Shown: positions 18,064 through 27,070 of the stretch, piece after piece | Position numbering within the stretch: position 1 is the stretch's first letter | How the letters are laid out: every line of letters begins with the position of its first letter | DNA from: Streptomyces pilosus | GTDB lineage: Bacteria > Actinomycetota > Actinomycetes > Streptomycetales > Streptomycetaceae | Direction of reading: 5' to 3' | DNA: 64,000 bases | Assembly (NCBI RefSeq): GCF_014649835.1 | Contig: NZ_BMTU01000013.1 | Coordinates: forward strand, 124,001 to 188,000 | Notes under the pieces: generated by a model | The model's input: only the letters and a program-made list of their open reading frames with translations | The model's database searches: none | Told to the model about the DNA's origin: nothing | Made by a program: the position numbers and the translations under genes

Positions 18064-18945
18064 TCAGTAGCCGAAGGCGCGGGCCGTGTTCGCCCCGAGG
18101 GCCGTGGCCATGGTGTCCTCGTCGATGCCGCGCACGGCGGCCATGGCGCGCACGGTGACCGGCACCAGGTACGGGGCGCCCGGCCGACCGCGGTACGGGA
18201 CCGGGGTGAGGAAGGGCGCGTCGGTCTCCACCAGGACCAGCTCCAGCGGGGCCACGGCGAGCGCGTCCCGCAGGTTCTGCGCGTTCTTGAAGGTGACGTT
18301 CCCGGCGAACGACATGTAGTACCCGGCCGCCGCGCAGATCTCCGCCATCCCGGCGTCCCCGGAGTAGCAGTGGAAGACGGTGCGCTCGGGGGCGCCCTCC
18401 TCCTTCAGGACGCGCAGGACGTCGGCGTGGGCGTCACGGTCGTGGATCACCAGGGTCTTGCCGTGCCGCTTGGCGATCTCGATGTGGGCGCGGAAGGACC
18501 TCTCCTGCGCCTCCTTGCCCTCGGGGCCGGTGCGGAAGTAGTCGAGTCCCGTCTCGCCGACGCCCTTGACATGGGGCAGTGCGGCCAGCCGGTCGATCTC
18601 GGCGAGCGCCTCGTCCAGGGCCGCGTCCCCGCCCGCGGCCCTGGCACCTTGGCGGGACCATCCGTCGGGGTCCCCGTGGACGATGCGCGGTGCCTCGTTG
18701 GGGTGCAGGGCGACCGTCGCGTGGACGGCGTCGTGGGCGGCCGCCGTGTCCGCCGCCCACCGGGACCCGTTCAGGTCGCAGCCGACCTGCACCACCGTGG
18801 TGACGCCCACCGACGCGGCCTTGGCGAGGGCCTCCTCGACCGTGCCGGACTGCATGTCCAGGTGGGTGTGCGAGTCCGCGACCGGCACCCGCAGGGGTTC
18901 CGGGAGCGGCGGCGCGGCGTTCTTGTCGGGGGCGTTCGCAGGCAT
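18064..18945 (-). CDS. tatD: TatD-family metal-dependent deoxyribonuclease
   Basis: The protein has 293 residues and a TIM-barrel fold with the full metal-ligand set: DSHTHLD near the N-terminus, GVGETGLDYF, VIHDRDAHADVL, FHCYSGD and VETDAPFLTP. Family members are 3'-5' exonucleases linked to DNA repair and fragmentation. The ATG at 18945 sits 7 nt after a -10-like TAGGAT, so the mRNA is probably leaderless. More upstream in-frame codons are Gly/Arg-rich noise. Confidence 0.93.
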   Translation of the reverse strand: MPANAPDKNAAPPLPEPLRVPVADSHTHLDMQSGTVEEALAKAASVGVTTVVQVGCDLNGSRWAADTAAAHDAVHATVALHPNEAPRIVHGDPDGWSRQGARAAGGDAALDEALAEIDRLAALPHVKGVGETGLDYFRTGPEGKEAQERSFRAHIEIAKRHGKTLVIHDRDAHADVLRVLKEEGAPERTVFHCYSGDAGMAEICAAAGYYMSFAGNVTFKNAQNLRDALAVAPLELVLVETDAPFLTPVPYRGRPGAPYLVPVTVRAMAAVRGIDEDTMATALGANTARAFGY

Positions 18946-18996
18946 GCCCCCGATCCTACGGAAGCGGTGCCGCCGGCCCCTCGGGGTCCCACGGCG

Positions 18997-19046
18997 CCTC
19001 GACCGGCCCGGCGGCCGGCAGGCCTCGACCGGCCCGGCGGCCGGCA
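18997..19046. repeat. two-copy 24-bp direct repeat
   Basis: A 24-bp unit beginning CCTCGACCGGCCC occurs at 18997-19020 and again at 19023-19046, identical and 26 bp apart. It lies in the gap between tatD and rsmI. Each copy contains the dyad GCCGGC. It may be part of the rsmI terminator or a simple duplication. Confidence 0.7.
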
Positions 19047-19109
19047 CCCTTGACCTGCGCCGGGGCGCGCTTCCGCAGGGGGCCCGGCGGCGCTCCCCTG
19101 GCGCTCCGG

Positions 19110-19976
19110 TCAGCGCTCCGGTGGGCCGGGGGTGCCAGCCGTCTTGGCGGCGACCACCGCGTCGAACACCTGCCGCTTCGGCACCCCGGCCGCCACCGCC
19201 ACCGCGGCGATCGCCTCCTTGCGCCGCTCCCCCGCCTCCTCGCGCACCCGCACCCTGCGCACCAGCTCGGCGGCGTCGACCTCCTCGGACCCCTTCTCGG
19301 GCGCGCCCTCGACGACCACGGTGATCTCCCCGCGCACGCCCTCCGCCGCCCACGCGGCCAGCTCGGCCAGCGGGCCGCGCCTGACCTCCTCGTACGTCTT
19401 GGTCAGCTCCCGGCAGACGGCGGCCCGGCGCTCGGCCCCGAAGACCTCGGCCATCGCGGCGAGGGTGTCGTCGAGGCGGTGCGGGGCCTCGAAGTAGACG
19501 AGGGTGCGCCGCTCGTCCGCGACCTCCCGCAGCCGTCCGAGCCGTTCGCCGGCCTTGCGGGGGAGGAAGCCCTCGAAGCAGAACCGGTCGACGGGCAGCC
19601 CGGACAGGGCGAGCGCGGTGAGCACGGCGGAGGGGCCGGGCACGGCGGTCACCCTGATCTCCCGCTCCACGGCGGCGGCGACGAGCCGGTAGCCGGGGTC
19701 GGACACGGACGGCATCCCGGCGTCCGTCACCAGCAGGACGCGCGCGCCGCCCGCCAGCTCCTCGACCAGTTCCGGTGTGCGGGCGGACTCGTTGCCCTCG
19801 AAGTACGACACGACGCGGCCCCGGGGGGTGACGCCGAGCGCCTGGGTCAGCCGCCGCAGCCTGCGCGTGTCCTCGGCGGCGATCACGTCGGCGCCGGTGA
19901 GTTCCGCGGCGAGCCGGGGCGGCGCGTCAGAGATGTCGCCGATGGGGGTGCCTGCGAGTACGAGGGTTCCGGTCAC
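19110..19976 (-). CDS. rsmI: 16S rRNA (cytidine1402-2'-O)-methyltransferase
   Basis: This tetrapyrrole-methylase-fold enzyme of 288 residues adds the 2'-O-methyl group of m4Cm1402 in the ribosomal P site. The N-terminal motif is LVLAGTPIGDISDAPPRL. The active-site loops are AAEDTRRLRRL, LVTDAGMPSVSDPGYRLV and VPGPSAVLTALALSGLP. The start is GTG 19976, behind GGGAGG. It diverges from pmt at 20061, with an 84-bp gap holding both promoters. Confidence 0.94.
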   Translation of the reverse strand: MTGTLVLAGTPIGDISDAPPRLAAELTGADVIAAEDTRRLRRLTQALGVTPRGRVVSYFEGNESARTPELVEELAGGARVLLVTDAGMPSVSDPGYRLVAAAVEREIRVTAVPGPSAVLTALALSGLPVDRFCFEGFLPRKAGERLGRLREVADERRTLVYFEAPHRLDDTLAAMAEVFGAERRAAVCRELTKTYEEVRRGPLAELAAWAAEGVRGEITVVVEGAPEKGSEEVDAAELVRRVRVREEAGERRKEAIAAVAVAAGVPKRQVFDAVVAAKTAGTPGPPER

Positions 19977-20060
19977 GGGCCCATCCTCCCAGTTGCGGAC
20001 GGAGGCGGGTCATACGCCCATGCGCGGGACTCACACAGCGCGGTTCCCTACGATGGCGCG

Positions 20061-21806
20061 GTGACCAGTACCGCGTCCTCCACGGACACCCGGCAGGAGC
20101 AGTCGCCGTTCGAGCAGCGGCAGACGTGGCAGCAGCGGCTGCGCCGTTTCGGCTACCGGGTACCGGACCGCAGAGGCGACGTACGTGACCGTCTGGTCCC
20201 GCCGTACACCCGGCCCTCGGGCCGGCTGTGGTCGACGCTCGGCGTGCCGCCGCTGCCGGCGAAGCGCCTCACGCGCTGGTCGGCGTGGGGCGGTCCGCTG
20301 CTGGTGACGCTGCTGGCGGGGGTGCTGCGGTTCTGGAACCTGGGCAGCCCCAAGGCGGTGATATTCGACGAGACGTACTACGCCAAGGACGCGTGGGCGA
20401 TCGTCCACCGCGGCTTCGAGGTCAACTGGGACAAGAACGCCAACAGTCTGATCCTGAACTCCGGCGGGGACGTGCCGATCCCCACCGACGCGGCCTACGT
20501 GGTGCATCCGCCGGTCGGGAAGTACGTCATCGGGCTGGGCGAGCTGATGTTCGGCTTCGACCCGTTCGGCTGGCGGTTCATGACCGCGCTGCTCGGCACG
20601 CTGTCCGTGCTGATGCTGTGCCGGATCGGCCGGCGGCTGTTCCGTTCGACGTTCCTCGGCTGTCTCGCGGGCGCGCTGATGGCGGTGGACGGGCTGCACT
20701 TCGTGATGAGCCGGACCGCGCTTCTCGACGGCGTGCTGATGTTCTTCGTGCTCGCGGCGTTCGGCTGCCTGCTGATCGACCGGGACCGGGCGCGGGCGAA
20801 GCTGGCGGCCGCGCTGCCGGTGGACGCCGAGGGGCGGGCCCGGCCCGACGCGGAGACCGCCGAGAACACCCGGATCGGGCTGCGGCCCTGGCGGCTGGCG
20901 GCGGGCCTGATGCTGGGCCTGGCGATCGGCACCAAGTGGAACGCGCTGTACATCATGGCGGCGTTCTGTGTGATGGCGGTGCTGTGGGACGTCGGCGCGC
21001 GCCGGGTCGCGGGCGCCCGGCGCCCCCGGGTGGCGGTGCTGAAGCGCGACCTGGGCTGGGCGTTCCTGTCCACGGTGCCGGTCGCGGTGGTCACCTACTT
21101 CGCCTCCTGGACCGGCTGGATCCTCTCCCCGTCCGACGGCAGCGGCGGCTACTACCGCGACTGGGCGACCAGGGACGGACGCGACAGCGACTGGTCCTGG
21201 CTGTTCCCCGACTGGTGGCGCAGCCTGTGGCACTACGAGACCCAGGTCTACGAGTTCCACGTCGGCCTGTCGTCGCCGCACACCTACGAGTCCAACCCGT
21301 GGAGCTGGATCGTCACCGGCCGTCCGGTGTCGTACTTCTACGAGTCCCCGGCCCCCGGCGCGGACGGCTGCCCCGTCGACGCGGGCGAGAAGTGCGCCCA
21401 GGAGGTCCTCGCCATCGGCACGCCGATGCTGTGGTGGGTGGGCTGCTTCGCCCTGCTGTACGTGCTGTGGCGGTGGTTCTTCCGGCGTGACTGGCGCGCG
21501 GGCGCCCTCGCCTGCGGCATCGCGGCGGGCTACGCCCCCTGGTTCCTCTACCAGGAACGCACGATCTTCTTCTTCTACGCCATCGTCTTCCTGCCCTTCC
21601 TGTGCCTGGCCGTCGCGATGCTCCTGGGCGCACTGGTCGGCCCGCCCCGCTCCGGCGACACCCGCCGCGTCGCGGGCGCCACGGCAGCGGGCGTCCTGAC
21701 CCTCCTCATCGCCTGGAACTTCATCTACTTCTGGCCCATCTACACCGGCACCCCGATCCCGATCGACGACTGGCGGGCGCGGATGTGGCTGGATACGTGG
21801 GTCTAG
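20061..21806 (+). CDS. pmt: dolichyl-phosphate-mannose-protein mannosyltransferase
   Basis: This GT39-family membrane enzyme transfers mannose from polyprenyl phosphate mannose to Ser/Thr of exported proteins. In S. coelicolor the enzyme is needed for glycoprotein formation and phage phiC31 infection. The protein has 581 residues. A cytoplasmic N-terminus of about 70 residues is followed by about 11 hydrophobic segments. The catalytic first loop reads KAVIFDETYYAKDAWAIV, with the essential Asp-Glu. HPPVGKYVIGLGE and the C-terminal WNFIYFWPIYTG are Pmt motifs. GTG 20061 lies 6 nt after TACGAT (20049-20054), so the transcript is probably leaderless. Confidence 0.95.
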   Translation: MTSTASSTDTRQEQSPFEQRQTWQQRLRRFGYRVPDRRGDVRDRLVPPYTRPSGRLWSTLGVPPLPAKRLTRWSAWGGPLLVTLLAGVLRFWNLGSPKAVIFDETYYAKDAWAIVHRGFEVNWDKNANSLILNSGGDVPIPTDAAYVVHPPVGKYVIGLGELMFGFDPFGWRFMTALLGTLSVLMLCRIGRRLFRSTFLGCLAGALMAVDGLHFVMSRTALLDGVLMFFVLAAFGCLLIDRDRARAKLAAALPVDAEGRARPDAETAENTRIGLRPWRLAAGLMLGLAIGTKWNALYIMAAFCVMAVLWDVGARRVAGARRPRVAVLKRDLGWAFLSTVPVAVVTYFASWTGWILSPSDGSGGYYRDWATRDGRDSDWSWLFPDWWRSLWHYETQVYEFHVGLSSPHTYESNPWSWIVTGRPVSYFYESPAPGADGCPVDAGEKCAQEVLAIGTPMLWWVGCFALLYVLWRWFFRRDWRAGALACGIAAGYAPWFLYQERTIFFFYAIVFLPFLCLAVAMLLGALVGPPRSGDTRRVAGATAAGVLTLLIAWNFIYFWPIYTGTPIPIDDWRARMWLDTWV

Positions 21807-21915
21807 GCGCCGGGGTGCGGCCGGATTCGGGTGGGTGGGGTCTCCGTTGGGACAACAAACGGAAACGGCCGCCCCGGTCGGCACCCGCAGCGCATAGAGT
21901 GCTCACGCGCCGGGC

Positions 21916-21935
21916 TTTCTGAACACGTTCAGAAA
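21916..21935. promoter_or_regulatory. 20-bp inverted repeat upstream of the first PBP gene
   Basis: TTTCTGAAC (21916-21924) and GTTCAGAAA (21927-21935) form 9-bp perfect arms around AC. It lies 35 bp before the PBP start, where an operator would act. It could also close the pmt transcript, but it is 110 bp past that stop and AT-rich, so an operator is preferred. Confidence 0.55.
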
Positions 21936-21970
21936 ACGTGGGGGCCCGGCAGGGGGAGGGGGATCGCCCA

Positions 21971-23614
21971 ATGGGCAAGGGGGTCAAGATCGCCGTCGTC
22001 GGCGGTGTGTTCGCGGCGATGGTGGGCGGCGCCGGGTACGGGGCGTTCAACCTCGTGTCGGCGGTGAACGGCGGCGGCGGGGGCGGCGGGCCGGCGGAGA
22101 CGAAGAGGTCGGGGCCGCCGGACCGGGACGAGGTCGGGAAGACGGCGGAGGCGTTCTTCGGGGCGTGGGAGAAGGGGCAGCCGGAGCGGGCGGCGTCGTA
22201 CACGAACAACGCCCAGGCGGCCGGGGGGCTGCTCGCCGGGTACGGCGAGGAGGCGCACATCGGCGGCGTCGAGATCACGCCCGGCCCGGCCTCCGGCACC
22301 AGTGTCCCGTTCACCGTGAAGGCGACCGTCTCCTTCGGGGGGAAGTCGAAGCCGCTGAGCTACGCGAGCCGGCTGACCGTGGTGCGCGGGGAGACCACCG
22401 GGCGGGCGCTGGTCGACTGGAAGCCGTCGGTGGTGCACCCGGAACTGAAGGAGGGCGACACCCTCGTCACCGGGGAGTCCGCGCAGCCGCCCATCGAGGC
22501 CGTGGGCCGCGACGGTTCGGTGCTGACGAAGGAGAGGTTCCCCTCGCTCGGCCCGGTCCTGGACACCCTGCGCGAGAAGTACGGCGCGCGGGCGGGTGGC
22601 ACGCCGGGGGTCGAACTCGTGGTCCGGCGCGCGGAGTCGGCCACCGGGGAGACCGCCGCGGACACCCCGCTGCTGACCCTCGCCGAGGGCGAGCCGGGGA
22701 AGCTGCGCACCACGCTCAGCGCCCGGGTGCAGGCGGCGGCCGAGAAGGCGGTGAAGAGGTTCGCGGAGTCGTCGGTGGTGGCGGTGAAACCGAGCACCGG
22801 TGAGGTGCTCGCGGTGGCCAACCACCGGGCGGACGGCTTCAACGCGGCGTTCCAGGGCAAGGTCGCCCCCGGCTCCACCATGAAGATCATCACCGCGGCG
22901 ATGCTCATCGACAACGGCGTGACGTCGATGAACGGCCCCGCGCCCTGCCCGCCGAGCGCGGTGTGGCAGAGCCAGACGTTCAAGAACCTCACGGGCATGG
23001 AGCCCGACGAGGGCGCCACGCTCGCCGACAGCTTCCGGCGCTCCTGCAACACGGCCTTCGTCAAGCTCGTCGACGAGGAGCCGCTCACCGCGGAGTCCCT
23101 GACCCGGGAGGCGCAGGAGCGGTTCGGACTGGGCCGGGACGACTGGAAGACCGGCATCGCCTCCTTCGACGGCAGCGTGCCCGCCGTCGAGGGCCCCGAC
23201 CGGGCGGCGAACGCCATCGGGCAGGGCCAGGTGCAGATGAACCCGCTGAACATGGCCTCGGTGACGGCCACCGCCGTCACCGGCGCCTTCCGTCAGCCCT
23301 ACCTCGTCTCCCCGGAGCTCGACGACCGGCAGCTGGCGCGGGCCAAGGGTCTCCCGGCGGGCACGGCCGCCCAGTTGAGGCAGATGATGCGGGCGACCGC
23401 CACGCAGGGGACCGCGCGGGAGGCCATGGCCGGCCTGGGCGGTGACATCGGCGCCAAGACGGGTTCCGCCGAGGTCGACGGCAACGCCACGTCGGACAGC
23501 TGGTTCACCGGCTTCCGGGGTGACGTCGCGGCGGCGGCGATGGCCCAGCAGGGCGGCCACGGCGGCGACGCCGCCGGTCCGATTGTCGCAGCCGTGCTAC
23601 GAGCGGGCAGCTGA
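21971..23614 (+). CDS. class B-type penicillin-binding protein with MecA_N/NTF2-like domain (copy 1)
   Basis: This is a membrane-anchored transpeptidase of 547 residues. The N-terminal helix (residues 5-30) is followed by a Gly-rich stretch, an NTF2-like domain as in MecA/PBP2a (about 45-150), a dimerisation region, and the transpeptidase domain. The catalytic motifs are all present: STMK (nucleophile Ser302), SCN (Ser358) and KTG (496-498). No glycosyltransferase domain is present. ATG 21971 follows GGAGGGGG. A close paralogue follows 136 bp downstream. In S. coelicolor, PBP genes also precede ssgE, which suggests a role in sporulation-phase wall synthesis; this is inference. Confidence 0.93.
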   Translation: MGKGVKIAVVGGVFAAMVGGAGYGAFNLVSAVNGGGGGGGPAETKRSGPPDRDEVGKTAEAFFGAWEKGQPERAASYTNNAQAAGGLLAGYGEEAHIGGVEITPGPASGTSVPFTVKATVSFGGKSKPLSYASRLTVVRGETTGRALVDWKPSVVHPELKEGDTLVTGESAQPPIEAVGRDGSVLTKERFPSLGPVLDTLREKYGARAGGTPGVELVVRRAESATGETAADTPLLTLAEGEPGKLRTTLSARVQAAAEKAVKRFAESSVVAVKPSTGEVLAVANHRADGFNAAFQGKVAPGSTMKIITAAMLIDNGVTSMNGPAPCPPSAVWQSQTFKNLTGMEPDEGATLADSFRRSCNTAFVKLVDEEPLTAESLTREAQERFGLGRDDWKTGIASFDGSVPAVEGPDRAANAIGQGQVQMNPLNMASVTATAVTGAFRQPYLVSPELDDRQLARAKGLPAGTAAQLRQMMRATATQGTAREAMAGLGGDIGAKTGSAEVDGNATSDSWFTGFRGDVAAAAMAQQGGHGGDAAGPIVAAVLRAGS

Positions 23615-23750
23615 TCACACCGCGGGGTTGACGGGACTCTAGGGTGGGGTGCGTCGCGGCGCACCAAGGCGCCCAGGGGGACACGAGCGCCACACGAGCC
23701 ACCCGGGTCGCGGGTGACCGGCGGCGGGGCAGCGGAGGAACGGACAACCA

Positions 23751-25421
23751 GTGGGGAACAGAGTGCGCGCAGCCGGTGAGGGGCGGAAGACGAGGCCGGC
23801 CGTGATCGGCGCGGTGATCGCCGTGGTCGTCGGCGGCGGCGGTTTCGGCGCCTACGCGCTGCTCGGGGGCGGTGCGGGCGCCGAGGACGGCACCCGGTCG
23901 GCCACCGCGCAGGAGGACGTGAGGACCGGCCCGCTGTCCCCCGCCGAGGTCACCACCGCCGCCGAGCGCTTCCTCACCGCCTGGGGCGCCGGAGACGTGT
24001 CCGGGGCCGCCGCCGCCACGAACGATCCCGCGGCCGCCACCGCCCTGCTCACCGCCTACGCCAAGGACGCCCGGGTGGAGAACGTCACCCTGACCGCGGG
24101 CACCGCCGCCGGCGGCAAGGTCCCCTTCTCCGTGAAGGGCACGGTGTCCCACGAGGACACCGTGAAGCCGCTGGCGTACGGGAGCGCGCTGACCGTCGTG
24201 CGCCGGGCCGGGGACGGCGAGCCGCTGGTCGAGTGGCAGCCGTCCGTGGTGCACCCGGACCTCCGGGAGGGCGACCGGCTCGTCACCGGTGAGGCGGGCA
24301 CCCCGCCGGTGAAGGCGCTGGACCGGGACGGGGGCGAACTGACCCAGGAGAAGTACCCGTCCCTCGGATCGGTGCTGGACGGGCTGCGGGAGAAGTACGG
24401 GGAGAAGGCGGGCGGCAAGGCCGGCATCGAACTGCGGATCGTCCGCGGCGAGGCGTCGGAGAAGGCGAAGCTGTCCGACAAGACGCTGCTGGAGCTGAGC
24501 GAGGGCACGCCGGGGACCGTGCGGACGACGCTGAACCCCTCGCTCCAGGCCGCCGCCGAGGCGCAGGTGGCGGCGAGGAAGCGGGCGTCGGTGGTGGTGC
24601 TGCGGCCCTCGACCGGCGAGATACTCGCGGTGGCGAACTCCTCGCGCGGTTTCAACACCGCCTTCCAGGGTTCACTGGCCCCGGGCTCCACGATGAAGGT
24701 GGTCACCGCCTCGATGCTGATCGAGAAGGGGCTCGCCTCGATGGACGAGAAGCACCCGTGCCCGAAGTACTTCAGCTACGGCGGCTGGAAGTTCCAGAAC
24801 CTCGACGAGTTCGAGATCAAGGGCGGTACGTTCCGGGCGAGTTTCGCCCGCTCCTGCAACACCGCCTTCATCAGTCAGGCGCCCGAGCTGGAGAACGGCG
24901 ACCTGACCGAGCACACCCAGCAGGTGTTCGGGCTGGGGAAGAACGACTGGCAGGTCGGTGTGCCGACCTTCGACGGCGCGGTGCCGGTGCAGAAGGACGC
25001 GCCGATGGGGGCGTCCCTGATCGGTCAGGGCGGCGTCCGGATGAACCCGCTGAACATGGCCTCGGTGTCGGCGACGGTCAAGGCGGGCGTCTTCCACCAG
25101 CCGTACCTGGTCTCCCCCGAGGTCGACGGGCGCAAGCTGGCGACGGCCTCGCGCACCCTGGCGCCCGGCGTGCTGGCGCAGCTGCGGGAGCTGATGGCGT
25201 ACACGGCGACCTCCGGCACGGCGGCGGAGGCGATGGCCGGGGTCGGCGGTGACAAGGGCGCGAAGACGGGGTCGGCCGAGGTCGACGGCCAGAAGAAGCC
25301 GAACGGCTGGTTCACCGCGTACCGGGGCGACCTGGCCGCCGCCGGTGTGGTGCAGGCGGGCGGCCACGGCGGCAAGACGGCCGGACCGATGGTGGCGGCG
25401 CTGCTGAAGGCCGGCGGCTGA
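23751..25421 (+). CDS. class B-type penicillin-binding protein with MecA_N/NTF2-like domain (copy 2)
   Basis: The protein has 556 residues and parallels copy 1 throughout, with the same architecture. The N-terminal anchor is AVIGAVIAVVVGGGGFGAYA, then the NTF2-like domain, then the transpeptidase motifs STMK (Ser313), SCN (Ser368) and KTG (505-507). The substrate-pocket region MNPLNMASVSATV is shared with copy 1. The GTG at 23751 was chosen with GGAGGAA 11 nt upstream. GTG 23763 is an alternative that shortens the protein by four residues. The tandem arrangement indicates gene duplication. Whether the two have split roles cannot be seen from sequence. Confidence 0.92.
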   Translation: MGNRVRAAGEGRKTRPAVIGAVIAVVVGGGGFGAYALLGGGAGAEDGTRSATAQEDVRTGPLSPAEVTTAAERFLTAWGAGDVSGAAAATNDPAAATALLTAYAKDARVENVTLTAGTAAGGKVPFSVKGTVSHEDTVKPLAYGSALTVVRRAGDGEPLVEWQPSVVHPDLREGDRLVTGEAGTPPVKALDRDGGELTQEKYPSLGSVLDGLREKYGEKAGGKAGIELRIVRGEASEKAKLSDKTLLELSEGTPGTVRTTLNPSLQAAAEAQVAARKRASVVVLRPSTGEILAVANSSRGFNTAFQGSLAPGSTMKVVTASMLIEKGLASMDEKHPCPKYFSYGGWKFQNLDEFEIKGGTFRASFARSCNTAFISQAPELENGDLTEHTQQVFGLGKNDWQVGVPTFDGAVPVQKDAPMGASLIGQGGVRMNPLNMASVSATVKAGVFHQPYLVSPEVDGRKLATASRTLAPGVLAQLRELMAYTATSGTAAEAMAGVGGDKGAKTGSAEVDGQKKPNGWFTAYRGDLAAAGVVQAGGHGGKTAGPMVAALLKAGG

Positions 25422-25448
25422 GCGGCGGCGGGAGCGGCGGCCGGAGGG

Positions 25449-25811
25449 TCAGTGCGGGACGGGTTCCGCGGCGGCGACGCGGGCGCGGCGCAGGAAGCGC
25501 GTCAGCGTCTTGGTCTCGAACTCCACCACCGAGACGCCCTGCGGGCCGTGGAACTCCACCACGGCCTGCACCCGGCCGCACGGCCACACCCGTATGCCGC
25601 CGTCGGTGGCGGGGGCGCGCAGCCCCCGTTCCAGCAGTTCCCGCTCCACGGCCCACTCGCGGGGCACGGTGCCGGGCAGCCGGACCCGCACGCACCGGGG
25701 GTCGGTCTCCGGGTCGTATCGCAGCTCCACGGGAACGGCCCCGCCGTTCTCCAGCCGGGGATCGGCATCCGTGACGACGTGGACTCTCGCGTACTGCTCG
25801 ACTACGGACAT
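25449..25811 (-). CDS. ssgE: SsgA-like sporulation/cell-division protein, probable SsgE
   Basis: This SALP-family protein of 120 residues is unique to morphologically complex actinomycetes. Family features are VELRYDPETDPRCVRVRLPG, REWAVERELLERGL and VWPCGRVQAVVEFHGPQGVS. SALPs guide peptidoglycan synthesis and autolysis during sporulation septation. In S. coelicolor ssgE lies next to PBP genes and affects spore separation. The same neighbourhood here (two PBPs ending 27 bp away on the other strand) supports SsgE. The start is ATG 25811. Confidence 0.8.
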   Translation of the reverse strand: MSVVEQYARVHVVTDADPRLENGGAVPVELRYDPETDPRCVRVRLPGTVPREWAVERELLERGLRAPATDGGIRVWPCGRVQAVVEFHGPQGVSVVEFETKTLTRFLRRARVAAAEPVPH

Positions 25812-25964
25812 CCGTGGGCCCCTTACGCTGCGTGACTGAGCACTGAAGGCGTGCCATTCGTGTACCCACTGCTGGTTCCATGGTGCACCCGATTCGGAAC
25901 CCGCGCTTCCGAGCGGCGAATATCACAGATGAGGTATGGGGCAGGTAAAACAAGCCGCTCGCTC

Positions 25965-25981
25965 TTGCGAACGGTTTGCAA
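25965..25981. promoter_or_regulatory. Nur (nickel uptake regulator) box
   Basis: TTGCGA-N5-TTGCAA matches the Nur-box consensus tTGCaa-N5-ttGCAA with one mismatch. TTGCGA (25965-25970) can also serve as -35, with CATCAT (25989-25994) 18 bp later as -10. Transcription would then start at the GTG of the transporter. Nickel-loaded Nur would therefore cover the promoter and repress it. Confidence 0.75.
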
Positions 25982-26001
25982 CTGGCCACATCATCGACTC
26001 C

Positions 26002-27069
26002 GTGCACGCACCTGACGGTTTCCTCGACGCCCCCGTGTCCGCCGCTGCCGCCGTGGTCGCGGCCGGCGCGATCGCCGTGAGCCTGCGCGGGGCGCGGCGG
26101 GAACTCGAGGAGCGGACGGCGCCGCTGGCCGGGCTGGTCGCGGCGTTCGTCTTCGCCGCGCAGATGCTGAACTTCCCCGTCGCGGGGGGCACCAGCGGCC
26201 ACCTGCTGGGCGGTGCCCTCGCCGCGATCCTCGTCGGCCCGTACACCGGGATCCTGTGTGTCTCCGTCGTCCTGCTGATGCAGGCCGTCCTCTTCGCCGA
26301 CGGCGGGCTGACCGCGCTCGGCGTGAACGTCACCACCATGGCCCTCACCACGGCGGTCGTCGCCTACCCGCTGTTCCGCGGGCTGGTGAAGGTGCTGCCG
26401 CGCACCCGGCGCTCGGTGACCGCCGCGTCGTTCGTCGCGGCCCTGGTCTCCGTCCCGGCCTCCGCGCTCGTCTTCACCCTGCTGTTCTGGGCCGGCGGCA
26501 CCACCGACGTCCCGATCGGCAGGGTGGCCGCCGCCATGGTGGGCGTGCACCTCCTCATCGGCCTCGGCGAGGCCGTGATCACCGCCCTGACCGTCGGCGC
26601 GGTCGTCGCGGTGCGCCCCGACCTGGTGCACGGCGCGCGCGGGCTGCGCCGCGGACTCAGGCTGCGGGTGAACGGCGAACTGGTCGACGCCCCGGACACC
26701 CGGGAGCCCGCGCCGGCCGGGGCCGCCGCCCGCTCCCGGCGGAAGGTGTGGATCACCGGCCTGGCCACCTCCCTGCTGCTCGCCGGGTTCGTCAGCTTCT
26801 ACGCCTCCGCGGACCCCGACGGCCTGGAGAAGGTCGCCGGCGACCACGGCATCGACGAGAAGGCGGAGGAGCACCCGATCGCCGGCTCCCCGCTGGCCGA
26901 CTACGGCGTCGAGGACGTCGACGACGACCGGCTGTCCGGCGGCCTGGCGGGCGTGATCGGCGTCGGCGTGACGGTCGTCGCGGGCACCGGCGTGTTCCAC
27001 CTGGTGGCCCGCAGGCGGCGCGCGGACGCGGGGACCGACGCCGACTCGCCCGCCGGCACGAGCGTCTGA
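26002..27069 (+). CDS. nikMN: ECF transporter substrate-binding subunit, NikM-NikN (CbiM-CbiN) fusion
   Basis: The protein has 355 residues. Residues 1-210 are the CbiM/NikM membrane S-component. It begins M(GTG)HAPDGFLDAPVS, and in this family Met1-His2 form the metal site. This fixes the start at GTG 26002 although a longer frame is open to 25936. After a linker, a C-terminal PDGLEKVAGDHG segment with flanking helices is the CbiN/NikN (PDGLE) domain fused to M. It imports Ni2+ or Co2+; the Nur box upstream argues for nickel. No Shine-Dalgarno sequence is seen, so the message is probably leaderless. The Q subunit gene follows after 1 bp. Confidence 0.9.
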   Translation: MHAPDGFLDAPVSAAAAVVAAGAIAVSLRGARRELEERTAPLAGLVAAFVFAAQMLNFPVAGGTSGHLLGGALAAILVGPYTGILCVSVVLLMQAVLFADGGLTALGVNVTTMALTTAVVAYPLFRGLVKVLPRTRRSVTAASFVAALVSVPASALVFTLLFWAGGTTDVPIGRVAAAMVGVHLLIGLGEAVITALTVGAVVAVRPDLVHGARGLRRGLRLRVNGELVDAPDTREPAPAGAAARSRRKVWITGLATSLLLAGFVSFYASADPDGLEKVAGDHGIDEKAEEHPIAGSPLADYGVEDVDDDRLSGGLAGVIGVGVTVVAGTGVFHLVARRRRADAGTDADSPAGTSV

Positions 27070-27070
27070 C

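Noticed and set aside
25812..26001. Cobalamin riboswitch before the ECF transporter
   Set aside because: No B12-box-like sequence or leader of sufficient length is present. The predicted transcript starts at the GTG and carries a Nur box instead.
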